NCBI GenBank assembly: GCA_964016875.1
Contig: OZ024724.1
Location: forward strand, 38,897,786-38,961,785
Origin: Fallopia convolvulus
Taxonomy: Eukaryota > Streptophyta > Magnoliopsida > Caryophyllales > Polygonaceae
Length of the DNA stretch: 64,000 nucleotides
Direction: 5' to 3'
The position numbers and the translations under genes are program-made. The notes under the pieces are model-generated. The model was given only the letters and a program-made list of their open reading frames with translations, had not been told where the DNA came from and made no database searches. Below are positions 23,320 through 34,149 of the stretch, one piece after another (within the stretch, counting starts at the first letter, position 1; the number at the start of each line of letters is the position of its first letter).

Positions 23320-23730
23320 TCATAACTATAACCTAAAGCGGAGGTTAAAAAAATTATTAAATGACACATGTCACTTTTCGATTGGACCACATCACCCTTT
23401 TTTGACAAAATAATCTTTTATTTATGTATATGATAAATTATTATCTATATTTTTAGAATATAGGATAGGAAATCCCATTATTAAACAATCTTTTATTTTT
23501 GGATATGATAGATAAGAAAAGATCATTAGGATATTTTCATACAAATTCTAGAATGTTTATTTTATTTTTTGATAGAATCGTTATTTAACTAAGATATATT
23601 AATTGATTATTTTTAATTGTTTATATTTATATGTTAAATAAAACAATCAACATATTGATTTTTTTTAAGTATCTTTACATATATTAATTTTTATTTATTA
23701 AAGGTACGGGAATCAGGGAATGCATACTAG
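23320..23730 (+). mobile_element. Short Helitron-like element (plus orientation)
   Basis: It begins A|TCATAACTATA (23320) and ends GGGAATGCATACTAG|T (23730). The 5' 70 bp (CCTAAAGCGGAGGTTAAAAA, then GACACATGTC) match a minus-strand copy starting at 32905, which locates the shared 5' TC. The 3' CTAG followed by T fits Helitron insertion between A and T, but a clean hairpin is not obvious. Confidence 0.5.
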
Positions 23731-24100
23731 TTTTTATCTATAAGTACGAATAAAAGCTTTAATTTTTATACAAGCTTTATTCTTATTGGAAGAAAAAATT
23801 AAGTTTATCTTTATTTTAATTTTAAAGTTTGTGTTTATCTCATTAAACCAACAAGGTTAGCTCATTTATTCAATTTAATATATATTTCTAATAAAATCTA
23901 CAAATTACTGTATTTACGAATCTTATATAATATAAATTGTCATTACTATAAACTTATCATTTTAATTTTAATTTATTTTTTAATCTTATATCTAATGCCA
24001 TGCAATTTATTTAAACTAATGGTATAAATTTTATTTTAAAAAAACTTTGTGCTTAATATTCATTTAAAAAACACTTTCACAAGACACAGATTATAAATTA

Positions 24101-24173
24101 GAAGTTTGGTTCAAATAAAATAAACACTTATTCTGAAACAAAACTCTTATCCTAAAACGAATGCACTTTTCCT
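24101..24173. mobile_element. Fragment of the GAGTTTGGTTCAAAT MITE family
   Basis: GAAGTTTGGTTCAAATAAAA, then CTCTTATCCTAAAACGAATG and CACTTTTCC, match one arm of the complete MITE at 25707-25995. The other arm is absent. Confidence 0.6.
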
Positions 24174-24239
24174 ATTTTGGATTGTAGTTTTTTGGATTGC
24201 ACCAAGTATCTACTAGCATAAAAAATAAAGGTAAATTCT

Positions 24240-25073
24240 GGTTGGTACCATCGAGTTTTTGGCTTTTCTGAGTGGTGCCTTAAAAAAATCTTATTCCGAG
24301 TGGTACCCTCAAACTTTTGCAAAAGTCCGGCTAGCGCCCTTACTTGTAAATTTTCGTTACTTTACAACTAAGTTAGTAAGTTTTCTAATGAAAAAAAATA
24401 TTTTTGTATTTAATTAAATTAAAGCACAATTTTAATTTAATAACAATGAAAATGAATCATATATAAGTATTAAAATAAAAAAATTTACATATATTTGTCA
24501 AGTAGATTATATGTTATATAATTTAAATTTTTTAATTTTAAAAAATATTACAATATTTACATTAAAACAATTATATTACATATTTTTCATGTAGGTTTTA
24601 TGTAATAATTTTGAATTTTAAAAATCCTAATTGAACTTTCATTATGATACTCTCAAGTTACATTAAAGTTATAATTTCTGACAAATTTTCAAAAATTGTC
24701 AAATTTACTATATAAAATCTACATGGAAAATGTTAATATTGCAATACATTTATTTTAATATAAATATTATAATATTTTTGGTTTTATCTTAAAATTTTTG
24801 AATTATACATATAATATAGAATTTATTTTAAAATTTTTATATGATTTATTTTCATTGTTATTAAATTAAAATTGTGCTTCAATTTAATTAAATACAAAAA
24901 TATATTTTTTTGATTAGAGAACTTACTAATTTAGTTATAAAGTAACGGAAATTTACGAGTAAGGACAGTAGGCGGACTTTTACAAAAGTTCGAAATTACC
25001 ATTCAAAATAATTTTTTTTTTCAAAGCAGCACTCAAAAAAGCCAAAAACTCAAGCCACCAACCGAAATTTCTC
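24240..25073. mobile_element. Foldback MULE-type MITE with ~250-bp inverted arms
   Basis: The two arms read GGTAAATTCTGGTTGGTACC and, on the minus strand, GAGAAATTTCGGTTGGTGGC. They continue in parallel (GAGTTTTTGGCTTTT, TTTGTATTTAATTAAATT, TTTTAATTTAATAACAATGA) for roughly 250 bp each. The 9-bp flanks AAAAATAAA (24231-24239) and AAAAATTAA (25074-25082) differ at one base, as expected of a Mutator-like duplication. The 834-bp element has no coding capacity. Confidence 0.75.
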
Positions 25074-25082
25074 AAAAATTAA

Positions 25083-25696
25083 AATCTTGTAATGCTGGTA
25101 TCACCATGATGTGTCAAGCGGGCTTGGCTGGTGGAAACCATGAGTTGCTAGTAATAGTAATCAATCGGTTAATTTGATTATCCAATTTTTCAACTTAATT
25201 ATCAAGTAGATTATCTTTCGATTATTAATTAGCATATTGAAGATATGGTATTAATGTTGAACAATATGATTACATGTGCACTTACCTAATCTTTTTATAC
25301 TATCATGCACTTGATTAAGGGGACAAGACCCTACACATTATTATGGCAATTTTTTTTTGTTAAGTTTCGATTTTTTCTGTTGTCTACAAATTTTTTTATT
25401 TCTTTAGTGTCTTTCTATTTTTGATAAAAAAAAATTTTGTGAGGGCACTATCCATGAAACTTCTAAGTATAATTCAAAGGTATTTTATTAAGTACTATCC
25501 TTGAATCTTAACTGTTTAATTACTAAGTACTACCCTTGAACCTTAAACGAAAATTTTTAAGTACTATCCTGTTTGACTACATTTCCAAAGATATTTTTAT
25601 TAAGATAAATTCATAGTCATAACCTAAATTCACTCAACTTATCAATTTCAATAATTTTATCTCATTTCCATTAAAAATATTTAAAAAATTCTATAT
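25083..25696. other. Intergenic with a short degenerate tandem repeat
   Basis: AAGTACTATCCTTGAA..CTTAA recurs about three times at 25490-25575 with a period near 42 bp. Nothing else is recognisable. Confidence 0.5.
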
Positions 25697-25706
25697 CCAT
25701 TTTATA

Positions 25707-25995
25707 GAGTTTGGTTCAAATGTAACAAACTCTTATCCTAAAACGTGAAACGAATACACTTTTCCTAGTTAGTAGTGCACTTTTCATACAAAAGTGCATT
25801 GAAAAATACAAAAAGTGCACTACGAAAAAGTGCACTACAAAAAGTATGAAAAGTGCACTAAAAAGTACGAAAAGTGCAAATGCGAAAAAGTGCACTCTGA
25901 AGTAGGAAAAGTGCACTATTAACTGCAAAAAGTGCATTCGTTTCAGGATAAGAGTTCTTTTCAGGATAAGAGCTTGTTTCATTTGAACCAAACTC
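25707..25995. mobile_element. Complete MITE with a perfect 10-bp target duplication
   Basis: CCATTTTATA occurs immediately on both sides (25697-25706 and 25996-26005). The ends are GAGTTTGGTTCAAATGTAAC and, on the minus strand, GAGTTTGGTTCAAATGAAAC, continuing to CTCTTATCCTRAAACG. The centre is an array of AAAAGTGCAC-type words. The long duplication suggests the Mutator superfamily. A one-armed relative lies at 24101. Confidence 0.8.
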
Positions 25996-26187
25996 CCATT
26001 TTATAATCTGAATAATGGAGTAATAAATGTAAGGAAAAAACAAACTCATTAAGAACAAACTCAATTTTATAGTTTGAACCCAAAAAAAACTCTGTTTTGT
26101 TGCAGAGATCGAGAAGAATTAATATAAAACCATGACATGTTAATATCCCTCAAAAAATTCTTAGTAACAAATATTTAAATTGTTGTA

Positions 26188-26396
26188 TAATACGCTATAA
26201 TATTAGGTTAATTAGTTTTAGAATATGGTTGTTTCGTTTTATTTAGGGATTTGGTTATATCTTTTAGTAAGAATATCATTTTAATATTTCGGCGATTAGG
26301 TTTCCTTACTATCTAGATATTGGGTTATTGTAAATAGTAAATACCCTTTAAATTGTTATCAAAAGAATCAATGAAATCAATTAATAAAATTATCCC
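26188..26396 (+). repeat. 5' LTR, first part
   Basis: It matches 31415-31605 of the 3' LTR (for example TATAATATTAGGTTAATTAG and TATCTAGATATTGGGTTATT) and is interrupted at 26397 by the LINE. Confidence 0.9.
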
Positions 26397-29300
26397 AGTG
26401 TCACACAATTGATATGGAGCCATGGAGGTGGAATTGAAAGAGACACAAGGTGAAACAGAAAAAAAGAAATTGAAATCGGCGGGAGAGACGGAGAGTCTCT
26501 CTTGCCGAGCATTATGAATATAATAAGCTACAATTGTCGGGGATTGGGGACGGCCCAGACAATTGGAAGACTCACTAATCTAGTGAGAAGGGAGGCCCCG
26601 AGGGTGATTTTTTTAATGGAAACAAAAGGTGATCGACGGAGAATGGATGAGGTTAGAAATAAACTCGGTTTTGAGGGTTGTTTTGTGGTCAATTGTGTTG
26701 GAAAATCGGGTGGGCTCAAAAGGGAGTTTCTGTGTCTCTTAGGTCATACACGGCTCACCATATTGATGTGGATGTTTGCTTGGATAAGGAACCTGCATGG
26801 CGGCTCACTGGTTTATATGGGTGGTCGAAAAAATGTGAGAAATACTTTACTTGGGAGCTGCTTAAGAAGTTATCGGAGGAAGACCACGAGGGATGGGTGT
26901 GTCTGGGGGATTTTAATCATGTTTTGCATTTGGAGGATAAGGAAGGTGGTAATTCTGTAGATTGGGAGGGCATGTCTAGATTCAGGGATGTGCTGCAGGA
27001 GTGTAGTTTGGAGGAATTAAGCTTTTCAGGGTGGAGATTCACGTGGGATAATGGGAGAGTGGGAGAAGATTTTGTGCAAGAAAGATTGGGTTATGGTTAT
27101 GCAAATGAGAGGTGGCTGATTGATTTTCCGGGGGGAGTGAGACATCTTGAAAGGCAAGGCTCCGATCACGTTCTGATTGCCTTGGAATATTTTCATAGAG
27201 AGGAGGAAGCCGAAGATGAGTGTAGAGCTAGAAGACAGAGGCGCTTTGAAGCTATGTGGATCCAAAATGAGGGGTGTCGGGTGATTGTTGATAATATTCG
27301 GAGGAACCCTAGTGCTTCAAATAATGAACGGGGAGTTGTTGGGAAGGTTGAGAAGTGTCTTGAGGAGTTGGTGATGTGGAATAAGAGGGAGTTTGGTAAC
27401 ATTCTTTTCAACCTGCAAAAGGTGCGTGAAGAGTTACGTAACTTGAATAAGAATATGGCTTTTCCGGGAATCTAGTTTGGAGGCGTCGGCAGTTGGAAAG
27501 GGAGGAGATCGATTTGATGGAAAAAGAAGAGATTTTATGGTATCAAAGGGCTAAGGAGAATAACCTGCGGTGGGGGGGGTAGAAATTCGGTTTTTTGCAT
27601 CATAAGGCGAACGGAAGAAGAAAGCGGAACAAATTAAGGAGGTTAGTGGATGATGATGGTTTAGAATGGAGATTGAGGGGTAATATGATGAGGGTGGCAG
27701 TGAATTATTTTGAAGGGATGTTTAAAACTGATTCGAACACACACTCTTTGCTGGCTCCTCAAGGAATCTCGCCTTTATTATCGGTGGAGGATAACTCTGA
27801 GCTCACACATTCATTCACTGGTGATGAGGTATTTTCTGCTCTTTTCTCTATGCATCCCACTAAGTCGCCAGGCCAGATGGTATGGCAGCTTTGTTTTTTC
27901 AAAAACACTGGCATATTGTAGGGGTAGAAGTGACTAGTTTTATTCTTAATATTCTTCATGGGGGTGCCCTTGCGGCGTTTGAATTATTCCACTTTATGAA
28001 GAGAAAGAAGACTAGGAAGAATGGTTGCATGGCTCTCAAACTGGATATGGAAAAGGCGTATGACAAGGTGGAATGGAATTATTTGGAGAGTTGTATGTTG
28101 AATTTTGGGTTTGCTTCGTAGTGGGTCACGCTTGTCATGAGATGTGTCCGCAGTGTCTCTTTTTCGTTGTTGTTGGTTGGTTTTCCGTCTCATGAGTTCT
28201 TTCCTTCTCGTGGACTTCGTCAGGGGGATCCGTTGTCGCCCTATTTATTCTTGCTTTGTGCTGAAGGATTTTCGGCATTGATCAGAAAGAGTCAGATTGA
28301 AGGCCGGTTGCAGGGTATAAGGATTGCAAGAATTGCCCCGAGAATTTCACACTTGTTTTTTGCGGATGATTGTATCCTCTTTGTTGGTGCTACTTGTCAA
28401 CAAGCACATGAAATAGTCAAGATCCTCCATGAATATGGAGCAGTTTCTTGACAACAAGTCAATTTCACAAAGTCGGAATTGTCATTCAACAATAATGTGA
28501 GTGTGGGTTTAAGGAGTGTGATTCAGGGTATCCTTGATATTCAAGAGGTGGAAAAACACGAGAAGTATTTAGGGCTTCCTACAATGGTTGGAAGATAAAA
28601 AAAAAAGTGATTTTCGACCAAGTGAAGGAAAAGGTGTGGAGGAAGATTAAGGGTGGAAATCTAACTCTCTTTCTAGGGCAGGGAAAGAGATTCTTGTTAA
28701 ATCTGTTTTGCAATCAATTCCCACCTACGCTATGGCGTGTTTCCAACTCCCTGCTGGATTGTGTTATGATATTCAACAACTAATGAGTGACTTTATTTGG
28801 GGATCAAAAGGGGAAAAGAAAGGGACGCATTGGATGAGTTGGGACCGTATGTGTCAACCAAAGTCTTGTGGTGGGTTGGGATTTAGACGACTAGAGGAGT
28901 TCAATCTTGCTATGCTGGCACGTCTGGGTTGTAGGCTTATAACGGAGCCAGATTCTCTTACTGCAAGACTGCTAAAAGCCAGATACTACACTAACTGTTC
29001 CTTCATGGAATCGTCTGTAGGGCATGTACCTAGTTATACTTGGAGAAATGTGTTTAATGCTAAAGTTGTGCTGAAGCATGGATTAGTTTGGAAAGTTGGA
29101 AATGGTTCTCTGCTGAATGTTTGGGCTGATAAATGGATTCCGAAACCATCTTCTTTTTTACCTCTAGGAAACTTTAATGGGGGTGACCCAAATATGAGAG
29201 TTATTGATCTCATAGATTGGGCTAGAGGTAGTTAGTTGGAGGATGAAGTTAGGAAGTGGTTTGTACAGGTTGATGCAGAGGCGATTCTATCTATCCATCT

Positions 29301-30429
29301 CATTTCGAGTGAAATCCAAGATCAACCCTTTTCGTTTTACTCAAAAGATGGAAACTATTCGGTTAAAAGTGCATATCACTTATGTATGGAGAGGAGGAAT
29401 GCCAAAGCTGATGTTGGTGAGCCTTCTGATGGTGGTGTCATGAAGAAGATGTGGAAATGGCTGTGGAAAATGGATATTATTCCTAAGGCTCTTGAATTTT
29501 TTTGGTGTGCATGCAAGGATATTCTTCCATGCAAATCTTTACTGTTTCGAAGGAAAATATCTGGTGACCTACTGTGTGATTTGTCTGGAGTGCTAGAGAC
29601 AACAATGCACTGCTTACGGGACTACAAACTTCCTAGAGCTATTTCGAAAAAAAAAATTGGAAGTTGCAGCATTAGGGAGAGGAGCTGGTACGTTGTTGGA
29701 CTGGGCGGAGCGGATTAAAGTAGAGTGCAATAGCAGCTCTCAGAAGTTGTGGTCAATGCTACTTTGGGAGATATGGAAAGCACGAAACAAACACATATTT
29801 GTAGGGTTGGTGGTTGATGCTGAGTCTGTTTTTGATTCAAGTGTGAGAGTTATGGGTGAGTTTTGCAGAATGCAGCTGAAACTTGATCAAAATTTTGTTG
29901 CTTCTGGCGCTGATAAATGGGTGAAAGCAGTTGTGGGGTGGGTGACGATAAATTGTGATGCTTCTGTACGGGGTATTGACTGTGGTATAGGAGTGGTGGG
30001 CAGAAATGCTGAGGGTGATGTGGTGTTTGCTGGTGCTAGACGAATTCAATGTGGAACTGAGATTGAACTGGCTGAGGGGGAGGCAATTTTGTGGGACTTC
30101 AGTTGGCTCGTGAGCTTCATATTCATCGAGTCCGGGTGGAGTCTGATTGCCAAACATTGATCAACAAATGCAAGAGTGGTTCCATTCCAAGAACAACTTT
30201 AGGTGATATTATTGCAAGGATCGTTAATTTTAGTTATGAGTTTGATCTTTGTGTTTGGGAGTTTATGCGTCGGAGCGCCAACCGAGCTGCGCATTGGCTT
30301 AGTCGGTGGCTACCGGCGTCTCCTTTTGTTCAGCTTTGTAATTTCCATTTCCCACTTGAATTTTATGATGTTCTTTCAGATGATTTAGCTTTGAATTAAT
30401 GAAGTTGTTGGGTTTTCATCAAAAAAAAA
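26397..30429 (+). mobile_element. L1-type LINE, 5'-truncated, inserted in an LTR
   Basis: TTAATAAAATTATCCC occurs directly before the LINE (26381-26396) and directly after its A9 tail (30430-30445), a perfect 16-bp target duplication. The LINE encodes an apurinic-type endonuclease, reverse transcriptase, a zinc-binding region and an RNase H domain in that order, as in plant L1 elements. There is no ORF1-like gene, and the 4-kb length indicates a 5'-truncated copy. Confidence 0.92.
26502..30399 (+). pseudogene. LINE ORF2: endonuclease, reverse transcriptase, RNase H, broken
   Basis: Endonuclease: MNIISYNCRGLG (26514), FLMETKGD, then after a frameshift near 26710 GLYGW, CLGDFNHVLH, ERLGYGYANERW and GSDHVL. 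The usual catalytic Asp of the RLD motif reads Gly. Reverse transcriptase: LDMEKAYDKVEW (about 28040), RGLRQGDPLSPYLFLL (28207) and FADDCILF (28358). About 70 residues between LNILHGG and LAAFELF are missing near 27965, including the PISLCNV and QSAF.GR motifs. A zf-RVT-like region lies at 29100-29640. RNase H: INCDASVRGIDCGIGVVGR (29950), VESDCQTLI (30134) and NRAAHWLSRW (30280). Several stops (27473, 28119, 28449, 28598) and frameshifts make it inactive. Confidence 0.9.
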
Positions 30430-30445
30430 TTAATAAAATTATCCC

Positions 30446-30578
30446 TTTGCCCTAAACTCATTCCTCGTTCTCCTCCCGTGGCAACCAACCGCGTTTATCG
30501 AGCCATTCCCACCTCGGGTACGACTCAAAGCCTTGACCAACAAGGTTTTCGATACGAATCCACATCGGGTCCGTATCA
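30446..30578 (+). repeat. 5' LTR, second part
   Basis: This continues the LTR after the LINE: CTAAACTCATTCCTCGTTCT through CCACATCGGGTCCGTATCA, the counterpart of 31615-31750. The 16-bp LINE target duplication occupies the bases just before it. Confidence 0.9.
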
Positions 30579-30638
30579 ACTGGTGCTTTCATTGAGAGTG
30601 ACTCCACATCGGACCATTCTCGCCTCCTCCTTGACCAA

Positions 30639-31124
30639 TTGGTGCTTTCATTCTTGAATTCTACCATCACCATGTCAGTAGTTCCAAGCATTGTCCGAGA
30701 ACTTTCCCAAAATATGGAGTTGAAGATCCGTAATATTCATATGGAATATGAGGTTCGTCGTCGTCGGATAGATCAACCTTTTTCTATCTTGGGACTCCAT
30801 CTCGAAGATGCGAACGCGACGCCGTGGAACCCTACCCCAGCGGCCGTAATTCCCGTGGTAAATGATCCATCGCCCGCGACAACCGATCTCGCGCCTGCGG
30901 CAATCGATCCCGCTCCCGCGGCAAGCGAGCCCGCGCACGCGGCCACCAATCCCGCGCCCACGACCACCAATCTTGGCCTCGGTAACGAGCCAGTGGAGGT
31001 CGTTACCGACCCAGGTACTGAACCAACGGAGGTCGTTACCAACCCGTACCCGTGTCTCTTGCTTGCTGCCGCCCGACAATTTCCATCCATTTTGGGCCCG
31101 AAAACTTCTTTTTCGGAGTCTTAA
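30639..31124 (+). CDS. Short ORF of the LTR element with heptapeptide repeats
   Basis: This 161-residue frame lies between the primer-binding site and the 3' LTR. I do not recognise a gag, protease or other domain. An N-terminal charged part (ELKIRNIHMEYEVRRRR) precedes an Ala/Pro-rich section. Four or five 21-bp units at 30879-30975 encode A-[TIS]-[DEN]-[LP]-A-[PH]-[AT], followed by two EVVT[DN]P repeats. The DNA here is far more GC-rich than its surroundings. It may be a degraded gag-like or packaging-related protein of a non-autonomous element. Translation is unproven. A preferable start could be the internal ATG at 30674. Confidence 0.35.
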   Translation: MVLSFLNSTITMSVVPSIVRELSQNMELKIRNIHMEYEVRRRRIDQPFSILGLHLEDANATPWNPTPAAVIPVVNDPSPATTDLAPAAIDPAPAASEPAHAATNPAPTTTNLGLGNEPVEVVTDPGTEPTEVVTNPYPCLLLAAARQFPSILGPKTSFSES

Positions 31125-31414
31125 GGAAATTTTGGCCCCGACGTCTACTTTTCCAACGTATGAATTTCATCGGCAACATGTGAGCATGACCCATTGCTTA
31201 GTTGTTTGTGGATATTTTGTTGTAGAACATGTGTTCGAAGAACTGCGTATTCGAAGGTTCTTTGCTTATGCTGAAAGTGTTCCCATGCGTACCGCTAGGT
31301 TACATTTGGGTAATCGGGTTTTCGATCCCGGAGGATTATGCTCACCTGATACGAGTTCTGTATCTTTCCTGGATTTTCGATTTGAGGGAAAGTCGATTGT
31401 CAACGGGGGAGAAT

Positions 31415-31750
31415 TAATACGCTATAATATTAGGTTAATTAGTTTTAGAATATGGTTGTTTCCTTTTATTTAGAGATTTGGTTTTATATTTTAATAAGAA
31501 TATCTTTTTAATATTTCGCCTATTAGGTTTCCTTATTATCTAGATATTGGGTTATTATAAATACCCTTTAAATTGTTATCAAATGAATTAATGAAATCAA
31601 TTAATAAAATTATCTCTTTGCCCTAAACTCATTCCTCGTTCTCCTTTGCGTGGCAACTAACCGCGTTTATCGAGCCATTTCCACCTTGAGTACGACTCAA
31701 ATTCTTGACCAATAAGGTTTCCGATACGAATCCACATCGGGTCCATATCA
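31415..31750 (+). repeat. 3' LTR (336 bp)
   Basis: This is the uninterrupted copy of the LTR. It differs from the 5' LTR by scattered substitutions and small indels, so the insertion is not recent. Its end CATATCA is followed by TTGTA. Confidence 0.9.
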
Positions 31751-31755
31751 TTGTA

Positions 31756-32271
31756 AACCTTTTAATATACTTAGAAAGTTGTGTCCGTCCGTTTGGAAGG
31801 AGAGATTTGTTTATGTTTATTGAATTTATAAACGTATATGAATTTGTAAGTGTCATGTATGACAAATACCCATACATGACTATAAGATTGGAGTAATTAG
31901 AAAGAAAAGTATATATAGTAAACATTTTACTCACTAGTCACTGATAAGGTTTGATGCCTTTAATCGAGATATCAACTAAATGGGTAAGCAGAAAAGTCGT
32001 TGAAGGAGATAGATGCCCGGAATCATCAACAACTTTGAATGCAACTTAAATCACCAAATACGTACGTACGTTATGAATTATCGAAATCTAACCATTAACT
32101 TGTCTCAAGGACCGAACGTTATATATGTCATGCGTAGCTTGAATTGAATACAGCCTAAATAAATAGGTTATATGTCATACTACTGTATAGTGATATACAT
32201 GTCATGCGTAGCTTGAATTGAATATAGCCCAAACTCATTTCTCTTTGTATCAACTTTAATTTAATAGCTAA
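31756..32271. other. Intergenic, no gene; small direct duplication
   Basis: GTCATGCGTAGCTTGAATTG occurs at about 32129 and 32199 (period near 70 bp), followed by AATA.AGCC in both copies. No gene is seen. Confidence 0.5.
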
Positions 32272-32905
32272 CTAGTCTTAGTTTTCATGCCTAGTACGGG
32301 ATTTTATAAAATTATTTTATTATTTATTTGTATTTGTTAAGTTTTAATTAAATTGATATTGGCAAGGATATTTAAATAAAATTATACAGATCTTATCTAA
32401 AAAAACTATCATTTCTAAAAATAATTATTAAAAATTGATATAGGCAAGGATATTTTTAAGAAACTTGTAAAATTACAATATTATATTTGTTAAAAATTTT
32501 AAATCCATATTGACAATGATATTTAAAAAAAAAGTTATGTGTATCTTATCTACGAAAACACTATCATTTCTAAGAATAATTATTTAAAAATTGATATATG
32601 CAAAAGTGTTTTTTCTAGAATTTGTATGATAGCATAAAAAAAATATCGTCATGATTTTCCTATCTATCATATCCAAAAATAAAAGATTATTTAATAATGA
32701 GATTTTCTATCCTATATTCTAAAAACATGGATAAGAATTTATCATATCCAAAAATAAAAGATTAGTTTAAAAAAAAGGATGGATAAGAATTTATCATATC
32801 CAAAAATAAAAGATTAATTAAAAAAAAGGATGGTGTGGTCTAATCTAAAAACGACATGTGTCTATTAATAATTTTTTTAACCTCCGCTTTAGTATATAGT
32901 TATGA
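32272..32905 (-). mobile_element. Helitron-like element, minus orientation, with internal duplications
   Basis: On the minus strand it starts A|TCATAACTATA at 32905 and shares CTAAAGCGGAGGTTAAAAA and GACACATGTC with the copy at 23320. A CTAG|T end at 32272 is the best candidate 3' end. The interior contains a ~160-bp duplication (CTATCATTTCTAA.AATAAT at 32405 and 32565) and two ~48-bp units around GGATAAGAATTTATCATATC (32730 and 32780). A further CTAG|T preceded by ACATGCATT at about 33003-33012 may be the end of another copy. Confidence 0.4.
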
Positions 32906-33012
32906 TTTGACTTCTTGATAGGCAATATATTATATATTTATGATAATGAGTATATAAAAATATCATAGTCTTTAAAACTCGTATCCAAATGCGACACATG
33001 CATTCTAGTTCT

Positions 33013-34130
33013 TAATTTTTAAATATTTGATTTGACGAGGGAGGGCATACCTAAATTGTAAGCTTCTATATTCTCTTTTTGAAAATTCAATATAGTAAAG
33101 AACTCTTTAATATCGATCGGTCTAATCATATTTTATGTATTTCACGAACAAATAAATCATTTCTTATTAACGTGACGCATATATGCATTCATCTTTTTAA
33201 GTGCACATGGTTTACGCGAAGGCAGAAATCGCGGTAAATTAAACTTATCGCACATATATCTTTCGCGATGGGTAAAAGGAGAATTAAATTAATCGTGGAA
33301 ATTTACACGAAGCCTAACACGTGTAAGCCCAATACAAAGACAGCCCAAATATGTAAAAGCCCAAAATGCCGACACGAAGGCAGGCCACACGCGAAGGTAG
33401 GGCTTGCGCCGTAGTGCTAGGGTAAAGGCGAGCCGCCTCCTTTTTTTCCTCCTTTCTTCTTCCCTTGCCGCCATTGACGCGATCTCTGAATTCGCGAAAA
33501 AATACCAGATACCTCCCGATCTCCCTCTCCTCCGCCCGATCTCCCTCTCCTCCGACCAATGGCTTGTTCCTCCCCTCCTCCACATGAATCGCGGCCCCAC
33601 CACCACCTAAGGACGAGGCAGCACCATCGGCATGCTGTACAGTTCCAGCGACGGGTGGCTCACCGGGTGGTGCTAGGTGCAAACGGCGTTCCGACGGGTG
33701 GCGCTCAAGGTGCAGCGCCCGACGCTCTGGCTAGAGGGTGCCGGAAGAGGAGCTAGGTAGGTCTCTGACGAGGTGGTGTTTCGACGAGTTGGTGTTTTAG
33801 GATGGTACACGGTTGCTTGGCAGACGTGGCTCCGACAACTTTCGAGATTGCTCATCCGCTTCATAGTCCATCCGCTTCATAATATTTTGGAATTAATAGT
33901 TAGAATTTGAGTTTGAATTCGTAATATAATTTTGTATCTTTTTTCCTTCTTAAATTACTATTTTGTTTTTTATTATTTCGCGCACCATCGTAATCCCTTG
34001 ACTTGGGGCCCTCATTTCAAGAGGGCGATGAGGCAATAAACGGGTGCACCAATCTCGTATCAATTTTTTCTATTACTCGATCATAATATGCACCGCGATT
34101 CTAACATGGGAGTAGGTAAAGTGCGCGCAC
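33013..34130. other. GC-richer unclassified stretch
   Basis: The 33400-33760 part is GC-rich with overlapping open frames on both strands, none with a motif I recognise. CTCCCGATCTCCCTCTCCTCC is duplicated around 33515-33553. It could be a leader or LTR of a retroelement whose body is the minisatellite at 34150, but I cannot prove that. Confidence 0.35.
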
Positions 34131-34149
34131 ATCGTGAAGAGAGTTCATA

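Larger units (their letters stand above)
26188..31750 (+). mobile_element. Non-autonomous LTR retrotransposon, 5' LTR split by a LINE
   Basis: TTGTA flanks the element exactly (26183-26187 and 31751-31755). The LTRs (about 340 bp) run from TAATACGC to TATCA. A primer-binding-type sequence TGGTGCTTTCATTGAGAG follows the 5' LTR at 30581, and a polypurine tract AACGGGGGAGAA precedes the 3' LTR at 31402-31413. Without the 4033-bp LINE insertion the element is about 1.5 kb. The internal part (30579-31414) holds one short open frame and no pol gene, so it depends on another element's enzymes. Confidence 0.88.

Noticed and set aside
30675..31090. Overlapping minus-strand frames with Gly/Arg- and Ala/Gly-rich repeats
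   Set aside because: They mirror the GC-rich 21-bp repeat read in the plus strand and have no motif or leader. The plus frame fits the element's direction.
33289..33864. GC-rich frames on both strands as a host gene
   Set aside because: Several overlapping frames compete, none has a known motif or splice structure, and the surroundings are repetitive.
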